A stretch of DNA of 64,000 nucleotides from Plecoglossus altivelis. Taxonomy: Eukaryota; Chordata; Actinopteri; Osmeriformes; Plecoglossidae. The DNA lies in NCBI GenBank assembly GCA_036571765.1, contig BROE01000003.1, positions 8,222,336-8,286,335 on the forward strand, in the 5' to 3' direction. Below, in pieces: positions 51,901-62,238 of the stretch. Positions within the stretch are counted from its first letter, which is position 1. Every line of letters begins with the position of its first letter. A model generated the notes under the pieces. That model was not told the DNA's origin. It saw only the letters and a program-made list of their open reading frames with translations, and made no database searches. Position numbers and translations under genes: made by a program.

Positions 51901-54900
51901 TCTTTTAGGTTTCCTGTGGCGAAAGAAATGGTGTTGTTGCCATGACAAGATAACACACCGTTTCTAAGAAAACACTTGAAACGTAGACCGCACCACACTA
52001 ATTTGATGCACTGCAGCTCTGTTAGCATGCACACACCCCAGTTAATTTCATTGGTATCCTTTCCCATCCCTGAAACCATTCCTTTTCTTTTCCCAACATA
52101 CACTACAGTGTGGCCTTATCAGGTACACTTATCAGGTATCAGGTACACTTAAAAGCAGGAAAATATCATGTTAGTTAATCGAACTTGTAAGATAATCATA
52201 TTCTTTTAGCAACCCAATAATGTCCTGTATATTAAGGATTCCAGTGAGTGTAAAACGGTCATACTGAGCCATACTGGAACAGAGGGCTGGTACTAGAGTT
52301 GCATCTCTACTGTTTACCCATCTCTCTCTAAGCAGCAGCTTTCCAGGAAGTTGTATTTTCGTGAACGGTGAAATTGAGTCACGTTTCAATGTACGCTCAT
52401 TAATCGCCTGCTCAGGGCGTATGAGCAACATCTGTCCTGCTGACTGGAGCCTCCCTCCTGGTAAGGGTGATGCAGGCCGACTGGGAGCCAGCATGAGGCT
52501 AATGTGGGGCGGCTGGCAGACTCAGTGTGAGTCCCCCCCCCTGCCCCCCCCCAGCATGCTTCCCCCAGGTCATTAATGGAGTTGAAATGCAGTAGAATCA
52601 TCTGAAACAGCATGGTTCACGACTGCTTTGGAGCATTTCTTTCCGAATCAGAACAATTAGTCAACCCAGCCAGGGCCTAGGTTCGCACCCCATCCACTAA
52701 GTGTTTCTAGTATTTGAATAGAAAGCGACACTTTTTGGGTCCCGATGATCTTGTTTTGCGTCGCGTTCTCTTTCAGATGAATGTGTTAGATCAATGAATT
52801 GTAAGTGTAACACATTTGATTTGACGTTTGTGTTAAATAGTCCTGGTATCACCTTTGAACGTGTCCAGCTACATATAGTGCCCACCTCAAGCACTCTTTT
52901 AATGCAGTCTAAAGAGTTATTTGACAAGGAGTCACTGGTGGCTGAGATGAAGATTGCCTGGCAGGTTACTCCTGATGTCAGTGCCTCTGCCCCTGTGTGT
53001 GAGTCATTGTGCCAGGCTACCGCCGCCCTGACAGATAGCCGTTTTTAATGAGGATTTGTGACCAGGCTACATATTGCAGCTCCAGCTGCCCACTCCATTA
53101 GATTTGAAGTACAGTAGCTTTGTAGCTTGCTCCCCTCTAACAGAGGAGATTATGTTTCTATGTAGACCAGCTATTTCTCAGTTGTGTGTGGACTATGTTG
53201 CCTTTTTCTCTAAGAATAGCTGCTGTTTCTGAGACTGTGAGATTTGTCTGTTTATTTAGTTATCAAAGAGTTCAAAGCGCCTCCATTTCATTAACATTCT
53301 TTTCAGTCTCAATACCTTTATACCTTATACTTTTTTTCCAATACATTTGTTTTGATTAGTCAGTCAGCTAGCGTGCTTTGATTGGGATGCTGTGTCTGCA
53401 AGTTGACACACTTTCTTAATGTTTTCTAATTGGGGTGCAGTGTGCTGCCTGGATTGACAGTAAAACAAATGCGCCATCTTCTGGCTGAGAGAGGAACACA
53501 CTAGATTGCACTTCAACATCATATTTGGCTGACTGTTGTAGAGCGTGAGGTGCTTTGAGGCGTTTATTTATTACAGAGATAAGTGATTCAGTCTATAATT
53601 GAATACCATTTTCTGTGTTTCCTTGCAGGAATCCTCTTCTCTACCTTGGTGTTTGGGCCTGCCTGTGGCTTCATCCTGGGGTCTCTCTGCACCAAGTTCT
53701 ACGTGGACGCTGTCTTTATAGACACCAGTGAGACGCTGTTCCTGGTCTGCCTAAGTAAAATCCAATTGGGTATTATGTGTCGTGTTCTGGTCATTCGTAT
53801 TGACTTTGTGCTTCCTGGCCACAGGTCGACTGACCATCACCCCTGACGACCCTCGGTGGATCGGGGCCTGGTGGGGGGGATTCCTCCTGTGTGGTGCCTT
53901 ACTGTTCTTCTCCGCCCTCTTCATGTTTGGCTTCCCCCAGTCTCTGCCTCGCCGGGATGGGGAAGATGGGGGGGAGAGTGAGCAGGCAATGCTCTCCCCT
54001 TCTACCTCCATGGACTACAAACCCAAGCCCAGCAATGGCGTGGTGCATAATCACGAGCCAACCAACAGCCCCACCTGCTGTCAGCAGCTCCGAGGTAGGA
54101 ACAACCAACACACCACTAATTCCAAATGGCTACTGGCATGGCCACTCACGGATAAATGGACAATGACCTGTGTTTGCCAACACCATCCCTTTGTCATATC
54201 AGGACTCCCTCAGTGACCATGGAGCTGATTATAATACCCAATAGTTTCCCAATAGTTCTTTGTTTATAAAAACAAATAGCCATGGTTGATGAGATGAGAC
54301 ACAATAATTCTTGCACAAAGTATCGGTGGTATGCACTAGGGAATCTAGGCCAGGAATAGAAGTGGTATGTGACCTTCCTTTTGGGCATGCCACACTCCTA
54401 TAAATTAAATCAATCCTATCAATCTACCTGACCTGGAATTCCTTCTATCTCTACATGTTTCACAGAGCACACTAGAATCCAACCCACTTTTGGCCCACTA
54501 GACACAAGCTGCCACACCTGGACTAGCCAAATGACTGGAGGGGTTAATATAACACATGGGAAAAGAAACTGACAGTTTCCTTTCCTTTAGTAACACTAAA
54601 TAGCTACACATCGACAGTCATCGAAAACCGCAGGGCATCGAATCTTGTCAATTTTGTGGCATTAAGCGTCTCTGCTCTTCCTCTTGTCAACAGTGATCCC
54701 CAAGGTTACCAAGCACCTCCTCTCCAACCCAGTGTTCACCTGCATCATCCTAGCTGCCTGCATGGAAATCGGCGTGGTTGCCGGCTTCGCCGCTTTCCTG
54801 GGGAAATACCTGGAGCAGCAGTTCAACCTCACTACCTCCTCCGCCAATCAACTCTTAGGTCGATTTCACCTCAACAATTTCTCTGCGTCTCTCTCTTTCA

Positions 54901-57869
54901 CTCTCCATTTCAGTTTCTTTCACTCTTCCTGGCTGGCTCGCTCTCACTCCATTTCCATCTCTTTCTTTCTCTCTCCAGCTTGTTCTCTCTATGTTTCCCT
55001 CTCCCTCTCCTCCTTCTCTTTAGTAGACACACACAGACTGCAGTATGCTAATCAGGTCCCTCCCCCTCTCCCCTCTCACAGGTATGACTGCTATTCCCTG
55101 TGCCTGTCTGGGGATCTTCCTGGGGGGCTTGCTGGTCAAGAAGCTGAATCTGTCAGCGCTGGGGGCCATCCGCATGGCCATGCTAGTCAACCTGGTCTCC
55201 ACCGCCTGCTACGTCTCCTTCCTCTTCCTGGGCTGTGACACCGGCCCTGTCGCTGGGGTGACTGTCGCCTATGGCAACGAGTAAGAACTCTGTGTTCCTA
55301 TTGCTATGCATAGCGTTTCTATTGGTGGATCTTGGGAAAGGGTGTCCATGTAGCCACTGTACTTCGATGTACTGTTACGTTATTGTGACTTGACATTATT
55401 GAAGTGCTCATCTACATGAGTAACGAATAAGCTTTATCTATAATTATCATTCATCACAGGTCTCTAAATAAATTATTTCTTCACAAAAGTCAGAAAGTAT
55501 TTCTCCACAAAGTGTTTACTGTGCTGTTAAAGTGGCATGACATAATATTTTTCACTAGGGGGAGTAATTTGTTTTTGATGGTCTTAATATAAACAAGTGT
55601 TTAGGGTGCTGAGGCAACTGACACTGTCTAGCCACAAGCATGTTACTATTTTAATACTTTAGCCGACGTTCTCATGATGGAACTAACCCTTGATTACATG
55701 TGCATGTTTAATGAATCTATGCAGTACAACATAGGCTGGAGACAAAGCTAAGGGGACAGAAAACAGATATCACAGTGTTAAAGCAGCCATCTCCAGCAGG
55801 ACTTATTGTAGTGCAGCATGGGCTTTTCCTGAATCCTTTATACGTCTGTTTTATCCTCATCTTCTCTCCATCGCTCACTCTACCTCTCCCCCTTCCTCTG
55901 TCTCTCTTTTCTTCTCTTTCCCTCCATTCCTTCTTCTCTCCCCCCTATTTCTGTCTCCCCCCTGTTCCCTCCCTGTCTTGCTCCCTCCCTATGTCACTTT
56001 TTCTCTCCCTCCCTCCCTCCCTATGTACGTCTCCCTCCCTCCCTCCTTTTGTCTCTTCTCCCTCTCTTACTCCAGGACTCTGCATGTAGGCCAGAAGCCC
56101 GAGGCGGCCTGCATCAGTCACTGCAACTGCTTCACGTCGTCCGTCAGTCCAGTTTGTGGCTCCAACGGCGTCACCTATCTGTCCTCCTGCTTCGCCGGCT
56201 GCAGCAGAACAGTGAGCACAGGCACCCCGCCCCCCCTCGCTCAGGTCATTACCCTGGCAGGCAGACTCCCCCCAGCCCCATTTACACCGTGTCTTGTGAT
56301 AGATAGAGTCATTGAGAACAGTCCATATGCTGTGATCTGTAACCAGCAGCTTTTTGGGAAACAGAGTCACTATAATAAATACAAAATACAGTGGCCTGGC
56401 CAAAACGAACACAGTGAATAGATTGTATTCTTGCACAGCTATGTATCACTGTACCGGTAACCTGTTACCTTTCATTAAAATGGAAGTGGCTTCATTCATG
56501 TCCTCTCACATGTTCAAAACCATCCGTCAGAGGCCATATAGTGTTATTTTATGGCTTGTAAGTCCAGGCAGGTATTTGTCCCTTGTGTTGTGAAACAGAA
56601 GCTAGTTTTCAGACGAACGTTCTCTTCATTCAAATCACACCCCGCAAAGGTCCTTGCCCAGTTCGCGTGTGCAAATCACTGTTATTATCTCTGCGTCCCC
56701 ATCAGTCAGGGCACTGACCTTTTTACAGATGGATGTTTACATCAACACTCCACAGCCCGCGCCCAGAAGAACGACGCAGGAACTTGTACTGCTCCTCACT
56801 AATGCCAGCTCCAGCGTGATCTAGCTTTGTTGCTTGTGTTTAGAATCGGACTGGCTGCTCGTGTATATCCAACGAGAGTGAGTTTGCCACTGCAGTCCCA
56901 GGGAAGTGTCCCAGCCCTGGCTGCCAGGAGGCCTTCCTCATCTTCCTCTGTGTCATCTGTGCCTGCAGCATGATCGGAGCCATGGCCCAGACACCCTCTG
57001 TCATCATCTTGATCCGGTACCAAAACCCTCAGTCCTACGTGTGCGTGCATGAGAAGTAACTTGCAGCCTGGTGAAAACATGCTGACGCTCCTCTGTTTGT
57101 TGTCCCCCCCCCTCCCCCCGCAGTACCGTGAGCCCCGAGCTTAAATCCTACGCGCTTGGAGTTCTGTTTCTCTTGCTGCGACTCATAGGTAAGACATGAA
57201 CCAAACCTCCCTTATAAACCCTGCATTTTTGTAAGATGTTCAAAATAAGATGAATTATTACTTGTTGGGGTACCTTTCAATGATTCAAATTATTTTGTAT
57301 CTGTATTTTTATACCTGTTTAAAAATATATTGAAAGATGCTGCTTGATTTACATTTTGTCATTGTTGTTCTTGTCTTATTCTTCACTGACTAGCACATAT
57401 GTGGGAAACACGATTGATTAATTCACCCGTGGAGTTGAAGAGCAAGTATTGACATTCGAATATCCCCCCCCCCCCCCGCACTTGTTTTGCAGGATTCATC
57501 CCTCCTCCCCTGATTTTTGGTGCTGGAATCGACTCGACATGCCTTTTCTGGAGTACAGAGTGCGGGGTCAAGGGTGCCTGCCTGCTGTATGACAATGTAG
57601 CTTACAGGCATCTTTATGTGAGCCTGGCCATCATTCTTAAGGGAATAGCCTTCCTTCTGTACACAACAACCTGGTACTGTTTACGCAGGAACTACAAGAA
57701 GTATATCAAAAGCAACGAGGGTCACTTGTCCCCAACTGAACTCTTCCCTTCAGGAAACACCCTTGACAACATGGGGAAGGATGGGAGTCACAACCCCGAC
57801 AGCCGGACAAAATTTATATACAACTTAGAAGACCATGAGTGGTGCGAAAATATGGAGTCTGTTTTATAG
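30878..57869 (+). CDS. slco3a1: Solute carrier organic anion transporter 3A1
   Basis: OATP3A1 is a plasma-membrane transporter of organic anions such as prostaglandins and thyroid hormone in mammals. Ten exons splice in phase to 692 residues (mammalian protein about 710). Seen: short cytoplasmic N-terminus; spans near residues 29-52, 66-88, 96-114, 158-178, 197-219, 243-265, 334-360, 377-397, 402-428, 518-546, 555-580 and 615-635; OATP signature DDPRWIGAWWGGFLL at 239-253; a Kazal-like cysteine-rich loop at about 455-515 before span 10; N-glycosylation sequons in outer loops (N126, N140, N489, N498); and the tail HEWCENMESVL, a PDZ-type end. Long blocks are identical to what is known of mammalian SLCO3A1 (LISECALMLAQGTVGAYL differs by one residue). 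The start has A at -3. st8sia2 follows in the same direction, as in mammals. Confidence 0.98.
31022..35495 (+). other. slco3a1: slco3a1 intron 1
   Basis: Bounded by gtaagt and ttttacag. No exon, recognisable repeat or RNA gene seen inside. Confidence 0.9.
35496..35946 (+). CDS. slco3a1: slco3a1 exon 2
   Basis: Residues 49-198 plus one base: spans 2-4 and the first large outer loop with two cysteines and sequons at N126 and N140. Ends TATATAG|gtaagt in phase 1. The frame stays open past the donor to 36317, which is read-through into the intron and not conserved coding sequence. Confidence 0.97.
38614..38675. repeat. GA / GT / GA microsatellite
   Basis: Compound dinucleotide run in slco3a1 intron 2: GA, then GT, then a long GA stretch. 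Confidence 0.92.
39685..39705. repeat. TA dinucleotide run
   Basis: Short TA repeat in intron 2. Confidence 0.85.
39917..39979. repeat. CA / CATA compound microsatellite
   Basis: CA dinucleotides followed by CATA tetranucleotides in intron 2. Confidence 0.92.
40000..40070 (+). repeat. LINE/SINE 3' tail with GATTCT repeat
   Basis: 'cttgcatggcgaataaaact' followed by GATTCTGATTCTGAT is the common 3' end of a teleost L2-type LINE or a SINE that borrowed its tail. Only the tail is visible. Confidence 0.6.
41963..42225. repeat. Two GA-rich simple tracts
   Basis: Impure GA/GGGA tracts at about 41963-41997 and 42172-42225, with ordinary sequence in between. Confidence 0.85.
46381..46424. promoter_or_regulatory. 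Duplicated CCAAT-box unit
   Basis: A 24-base unit of the form gcccctt..ctctgattggt occurs twice in tandem, placing two ATTGG cores (46395-46399 and 46419-46423) 24 bases apart on the same strand. ATTGG is the reverse of the CCAAT site for NF-Y. It sits in intron 2, and its function is unknown. Confidence 0.4.
47331..47372. repeat. Direct repeat overlapping a hairpin
   Basis: cgcatacagtagtttg occurs at 47331 and again at 47349. The arms tttgtccgca (47343-47352) and tgcggacaaa (47363-47372) form a perfect 10-bp stem with a 10-base loop. Confidence 0.8.
47743..48080 (+). mobile_element. tRNA-derived teleost SINE
   Basis: The head is tRNA-like: 'catggcctgatggttaggta' (A box) and 'gctggttcgcttctc' (B box) about 30 bases later. 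The body carries the common fish SINE motifs 'tgctcttgagcaaggcac', 'acccccaattgcttcc' and 'gctggagcaatagctgcc', and the tail has 'gatgggttaaatgcagag' and 'gtatgggtcaccatacttg'. It appears full length. Non-coding; copied by a partner LINE. I could not fix a target duplication by eye. Confidence 0.85.
48145..48262. repeat. Small inverted-repeat element fragment
   Basis: 'tggtgctcc' and 'tggtggctgctcct' near 48160-48185 are mirrored by 'gggagcaccagtgccacca' near 48220-48240. The pattern resembles a small non-autonomous DNA transposon common in fish; the family is not assigned. Confidence 0.45.
51013..51126. repeat. 57-bp tandem duplication
   Basis: Two adjacent copies of a 57-base unit (51013-51069 and 51070-51126) differ at one base (cttgctt versus cttactt), indicating a recent duplication in intron 2. 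Confidence 0.95.
51281..51330. repeat. GA-rich microsatellite
   Basis: GA dinucleotides with GCGA and GATA interruptions, in slco3a1 intron 2. Confidence 0.88.
53471..53487. promoter_or_regulatory. CTCF-like motif
   Basis: gcgccatcttctggctg resembles a vertebrate CTCF core in reverse orientation. It lies about 140 bases before slco3a1 exon 3. Motif match only. Confidence 0.25.
53629..53727 (+). CDS. slco3a1: slco3a1 exon 3
   Basis: Ninety-nine bases encoding residues 199-231 plus one base: span 5 (LVFGPACGFILGSLC). Acceptor CCTTGCAG, donor GACACCA|gtgaga. Confidence 0.96.
53825..54094 (+). CDS. slco3a1: slco3a1 exon 4
   Basis: Residues 232-321 with the OATP signature and span 6, then the long cytoplasmic loop with a PKPSNGV block. 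Separated from exon 3 by only 97 bases. Donor CGAG|gtagga. Confidence 0.97.
54694..54858 (+). CDS. slco3a1: slco3a1 exon 5
   Basis: Residues 322-376: VIPKVTKHLLSNPVFTCIIL leads into span 7, followed by the FNLTTSSANQLL loop. Donor TTAG|gtcgat. Confidence 0.97.
54859..55081 (+). other. slco3a1: slco3a1 intron 5, pyrimidine-rich
   Basis: A short intron made largely of CT-rich simple sequence before the acceptor. Confidence 0.85.
55082..55280 (+). CDS. slco3a1: slco3a1 exon 6
   Basis: Residues 377-442 with spans 8 and 9 and the loop DTGPVAGVTVAYGN. Ends two bases into a codon at GA|gtaaga. Confidence 0.97.
55850..56075 (+). repeat. CCCT-rich pyrimidine tract in intron 6
   Basis: Over 200 bases of near-pure pyrimidine with CCCT/TCTC units run up to the exon 7 acceptor. 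Confidence 0.85.
56076..56211 (+). CDS. slco3a1: slco3a1 exon 7
   Basis: Residues 443-488: first part of the Kazal-like outer domain, with PVCGSNGVTYLSSCFAGC. The start of this exon diverges from mammals, as expected for this loop. Donor ACA|gtgagc. Confidence 0.95.
56844..57016 (+). CDS. slco3a1: slco3a1 exon 8
   Basis: Residues 489-545: end of the Kazal-like loop (CPSPGCQEAFL) and span 10 with GAMAQTPSVIILI. Donor CCG|gtacca. Confidence 0.96.
57124..57188 (+). CDS. slco3a1: slco3a1 exon 9
   Basis: Sixty-five bases encoding TVSPELKSYALGVLFLLLRL of span 11. It starts in the middle of the codon for Arg546. Donor ATAG|gtaaga. Confidence 0.97.
57493..57869 (+). CDS. slco3a1: slco3a1 exon 10 (last)
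   Basis: Residues 568-692 and stop TAG: the rest of span 11, span 12 (AFLLYTTTWYC) and the cytoplasmic tail with RTKFIYNLEDHEWCENMES. A run of C precedes the acceptor. Confidence 0.98.
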
Positions 57870-58996
57870 ATATGGGCCCGTGATGAGGAGGACATTCCTG
57901 AGGACATTCCTCAGGAGATCGTCCTCTGTCTTCTGTTGTTAGGATCGACTTTTCTCTTCCATTAAAGATAATCCTGGGACCCAAGTCAGGGCCTTGAAAG
58001 ACTGTTGCTGCTTTCTGCTTCACATCCCCAGTAACTTTTGAAGGGTCCATTTTGATAGTTGAGAGTCGCTTGTCAGCAAGGTGTTGTCCAGTGCCAGTAA
58101 ATTCTGTTGTGATTGTTGGTAGAACACAGGTTTCATCTGGCTCAATCCAAAGATCCTAGTTAGGAGCCATTAGTTTGTCAAAATAATGCTACTGTTGTAG
58201 TTGCCATATTCTTCAACTCTGCAATGGATCCAGTCTGTTACCTGACATAAAAGGGTCCTGTCAGTCAAATCAATTCAGTGTGTTGTGTGTATGACAGCTT
58301 TCTCTCTTGAAAAGAGATTACATAGTTTAAAAACTATTGAAAATACCTAATAGTTGCCAAGAGTTTACAAATCGAGAAATATTTCATTCTGCATTGGGTT
58401 CTTTGCTATTTATTGAGAGGGAAACAGCCTCATGTACTGTAAAGTGGAGAGTGGAGAATATTTTAAAGTAGCCGCCTACTATGTGCTTTCAATGTCAAAA
58501 TCGAGTCAAGTGGTAAACAGTAGAATTATTGTTTTTAACAGCATACACTATTCAGATGCTGCCCTCTTGCTGGATTACAGACACCACTTTTGACTAGAAC
58601 TCATGCATATTTTGATCAATTTACGTCATATCCAAAACCGCCATCTATTGGTTATTATTTACCAGATTAAATTCGATAGAGTCTTTATGTTATTGCTTTT
58701 CAGATTTGCTGACTATATTTACCCTAATATGTCTTAATATGAGGGATTATTCAGAGAAGAATTGTATTTATCTCGGATTTGGTATTTTGCAACTAGTAGA
58801 AAGCAGTTTTGGAAAGTACCGAAAGTCTTTTTATGTGTTTTGATGACATATTCAAGCAAAACGAGATTACAATAATATATTTGTATTTGGTAGTTTCTAA
58901 ATATGTATACATATATCTATCTATATCTATATAGATATAGATAGATATATAGATATAGAAAGAATACTAAGAGTATAAACGATTGAATAAAATAAA
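57870..58996 (+). other. slco3a1: Likely slco3a1 3' UTR
   Basis: Downstream of the stop, an ATTAAA at 57961 is an early candidate signal, while overlapping AATAAA hexamers at 58986-58996 are a stronger candidate and would give a 3' UTR of about 1.1 kb. A perfect palindrome lies at 58911-58950. Confidence 0.45.
58911..58950. repeat. Perfect 40-bp AT-rich palindrome
   Basis: Two 20-base halves built of TATC/GATA units are exact reverse complements with no spacer. It can form a cruciform or, if transcribed, a strong hairpin just before the candidate poly(A) signals of slco3a1. Confidence 0.92.
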
Positions 58997-61900
58997 TGTT
59001 TTGTTATACATGTTGAAATTAAATTGGGGTAATGAGTAAGTTATATCACAGGAAAATAAGCATTTTCATATAAGGCATAAGAAAATGTTTTATTAGGCAT
59101 GCAAAATCTGCATAGGAATTTGAAAAAAGTGGTACACGAGGTGAATAGCTTGCGGCAAATAGGTTGATATCCCTCGAAAATACAAAACACTTATTTTATT
59201 ACCCCTACTATTTAAACCTCTTCAATTTGTGTGGGCACATACTGTATGACTTCTTGTGTTACTAATCAAAGTCTCTGCAGATAAGGTATTCGGCATTGTC
59301 ACTTTTCTTACACTTTTTTGTATGGCAAAATATCATTTATTTTACTCTGGAAATAAATTATTTTTCAGAAAATCAGCCTGTCTTGAGATGCTTTGGATTT
59401 ACTATTTCAGACAGTCTGTATTTCATGCAGTCTCAGGTTGTGCTGCCTGCATTCTATGATATGATTTAAATATCTTTACAATTCAGATCATGCAAAGAAA
59501 CCGTTGTGTGACCTAAATGACCTCTTCTGTCATCTTAACTGACATGCTACATAGTCTAGTGATCTATACAAACAGATATAAACAAATAGATACTTCAAAT
59601 TCAATATTTGATTTGAACAAAAGCGCAGTGTACAAATAGGCTGGCTTTGACTGCCAATGTTCTGACATTTTGGTTTGTAGTGAAGCAGGTCTATTTGCTG
59701 CGGTCAGTCCTGCTATTAATAATGAATCAATACTTACAAATGTTTAGCTCTAAAAAAGGTCCTTTCTCAGGGATTGATACTCTAGCTGTCTGTGCCATGG
59801 TTCCATTATTAGGACTGTATTTCTACTTTACTGCAGAACCCAAATGCATTGCTGTTGTGCCTACAGACGTTTGTTCGCATGCTGATATCTTGGTACTTTG
59901 CACTTGATTCTAACTGTTCTCTGAATATCACAGCCACACTGCTTTCATATTGTCTGCTTGCAAAGTAGATTAGGGTTCCTATTGATATGGATTAGATTAT
60001 CTTCTTAGACATGACAGATGAACTGGGCTAAACTGAGGGGGAGTGAGTGCAGCAGTTGGGGAAGTGGCCTTCAGCTAATCACTGAAGTCCTCAGAGCAAC
60101 TGGACTACATAGTAGATGAGGACAGGATTCATGTCACCCTCTCGCAAAGATTCAAGCACAATTTTAAAGCAGGAAGTATTTTTCTTCTGTATTTTATACA
60201 GAGGCAATTGTTGTTTAATTTATGAGGAAGATTTGTGTGTGTATGATTGTATCTGTTTGTGTGTGTCTTCACATTGCATCTGTTCTGCTTCCATAAGTTG
60301 CTTGGTTATTGTTTCACTTAACCCACAATAAATTGGGGAATTAATTGCAGAGGCTAATTCCCTTAGATTACAGTGATTCTAGTTTGTGAAAGCACAGTGC
60401 ATTTAGGTCACTCAAGATGGTTCCGCGGCATGTACTGGAGCAGAAAGCTTCCCTTAGGTCCAGTCAGTTGTGTACATAATACTGGGACCTTAATGAGTTC
60501 AACCATAAGAAGTGTGACCTTCATTTTTGAAACCACTTGCCTCGCATAAAAGCATCATATTGAAACATGCAAAAGTTGCACTGTCAATTGCATTTGATGT
60601 GTGTCCAAAGGACCCCTTCATTTTAAATGATTGGTAAGTACATTTTGTTTTACAGGAGTGCAGTGGTAGATTGTGCCACAGTTGCACTATGTCAGAGCTT
60701 TCCAAGTGCAGAGGAAAAATTTAACGCTGGTACTCATATCCATTACTTTATTACCATGGATGACAGCAAAATACTGACGTTCAATTTCATGTAAACTTTA
60801 AACAAACTAAAAATAATATATAAACACATTACTGTGGATCTCTTGCTCCATTTCTTTATGCATTTTCCAAGTGGGTTTAAGCCAGACACTAATGTCAGCC
60901 AACACAATGAGTTTCCTCCACAAAGGACATAAACTGAATGCTAATTAAATAAATTCAGTATCACAGGCAACTTTATTTGAAAGACACACTTAGACACGTG
61001 CCTCACTCAGCATGCTAATCACACCCTTGCCTATAAACACAATCACTTTTCTTCAAAACAAGGCAACAATTCAAAGGAAACCAAGGTAAGGCAGAAGTCC
61101 CAAAAACCTCTATAACAACAGTCCTCATATTTTTAATACATAGTGTGAGGGATCACATTGACATTCAACAATCTAATACTTACAATAGAAAACATTGTGC
61201 GTCCTATACAGCTTTCTGTTACCATGCCCCTTGCCTGTGGGCACACATTTCAATGAAGAATACATTGCCCTCAGAGAACAGTTTGCTGGAATTTAGAGGA
61301 AGGTGCAAGTGTGTAGTGGTCTCTGTAGAAAGGCCACAACTTTGAGATATCCCTTATAATATAGGATTTTTTTAATACAGCACACCAGAGCAAGTAGTAG
61401 GACTAATGTCCTGGAGATTATAGGCACATGATACATGTGAAATATATTTCCCATGTGAAAGCAGATGTGCTTTGAAGGGCAGCTCTAGTCAAACATACTA
61501 CTACTACTTGGAATAAGGTGTACACTTGCATGATTCTATATAAACAAGAACAAATGTGTTTATCAAAGTACAACGAGGACATGAAATGCCCTCGGTTTTC
61601 ATAAAAGAACAAGGAAATTACAAATAATTCTTAATCGAAGACAGTTCATTTGAGCAAACAACATTGAAAGCACACCAACTTGAACTACAGTTCATTTATA
61701 GTAGGCGGCAATCTAGGTTTATGTACAGCAAACATGCTATCTGCACCACAATCTGTGTCAATAATAATTGTTGCATATCAGAAGGAGAGCGGTGAGGAAC
61801 ATATTTGAAGTGCTGTAGCTTTAAAATCCAATTCTTCAAAATAGGCTTCTGCTCCTACGACAATTTCAATGTAGATGGATAAGCACTAGCTTTGAAAGTT

Positions 61901-61998
61901 TGACTGGGGAATAGAGGTGCGAACCGGAACAGTGTCGCGGCAAAGACGAGCGGGGCATTGAGAGCGAATATGTTCGTTGAACAAGATATTGCTGACTG
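58997..61998. other. Intergenic spacer, slco3a1 to st8sia2
   Basis: About 3 kb with no recognisable exon, repeat or RNA gene. The 3' part should contain the st8sia2 promoter. Confidence 0.6.

Positions 61999-62029
<31 letters not shown>
61999..62029. repeat. AAT trinucleotide microsatellite
   Basis: About ten AAT/TAA units end 112 bases before the st8sia2 start codon, so the repeat lies in its 5' UTR or core promoter. Confidence 0.92.
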
Positions 62030-62031
<2 letters not shown>

Positions 62032-62140
62032 GCGCCCGGGAATGATAGTAGATCAAAGATGTGCCATCGACTCGTAGTCCTCAGATTGAGGCTATAGAAT
62101 AGCTTGCGCTATCAGCTGGATGTAGTTCTGAGAAACAGTC

Positions 62141-62238
62141 ATGGTCTTAGAATATCGTACATTGATGTTCGGAATTATATCATTGCTAGTATTGTTTTTA
62201 ATCTTCGAGGATATTTCAGAATTGGAGGAAGAAATTGC
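62141..62238 (+). CDS. st8sia2: st8sia2 exon 1
   Basis: Residues 1-32 plus two bases: cytosolic tip, signal anchor and the acidic ELEEEI. Donor GC|gtaagt. Confidence 0.95.

Larger units (their letters stand above)
35947..53628 (+). other. slco3a1: slco3a1 intron 2 (17.7 kb)
   Basis: The large intron holds several microsatellites, a LINE tail near 40.0 kb, a tRNA-derived SINE at 47743-48080, a 57-bp tandem duplication at 51013-51126, twin CCAAT boxes near 46.4 kb and GC-richer islands (about 42.2-43.9 and 49.6-50.1 kb) that may be regulatory. No additional exon is recognised. Confidence 0.85.

Noticed and set aside
54656..55238. Long alternative frame over slco3a1 exons 5-6 including the intron
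   Set aside because: Intron 5 is flanked by consistent phase-1 splice sites, and the read-through part is CT-rich simple sequence.
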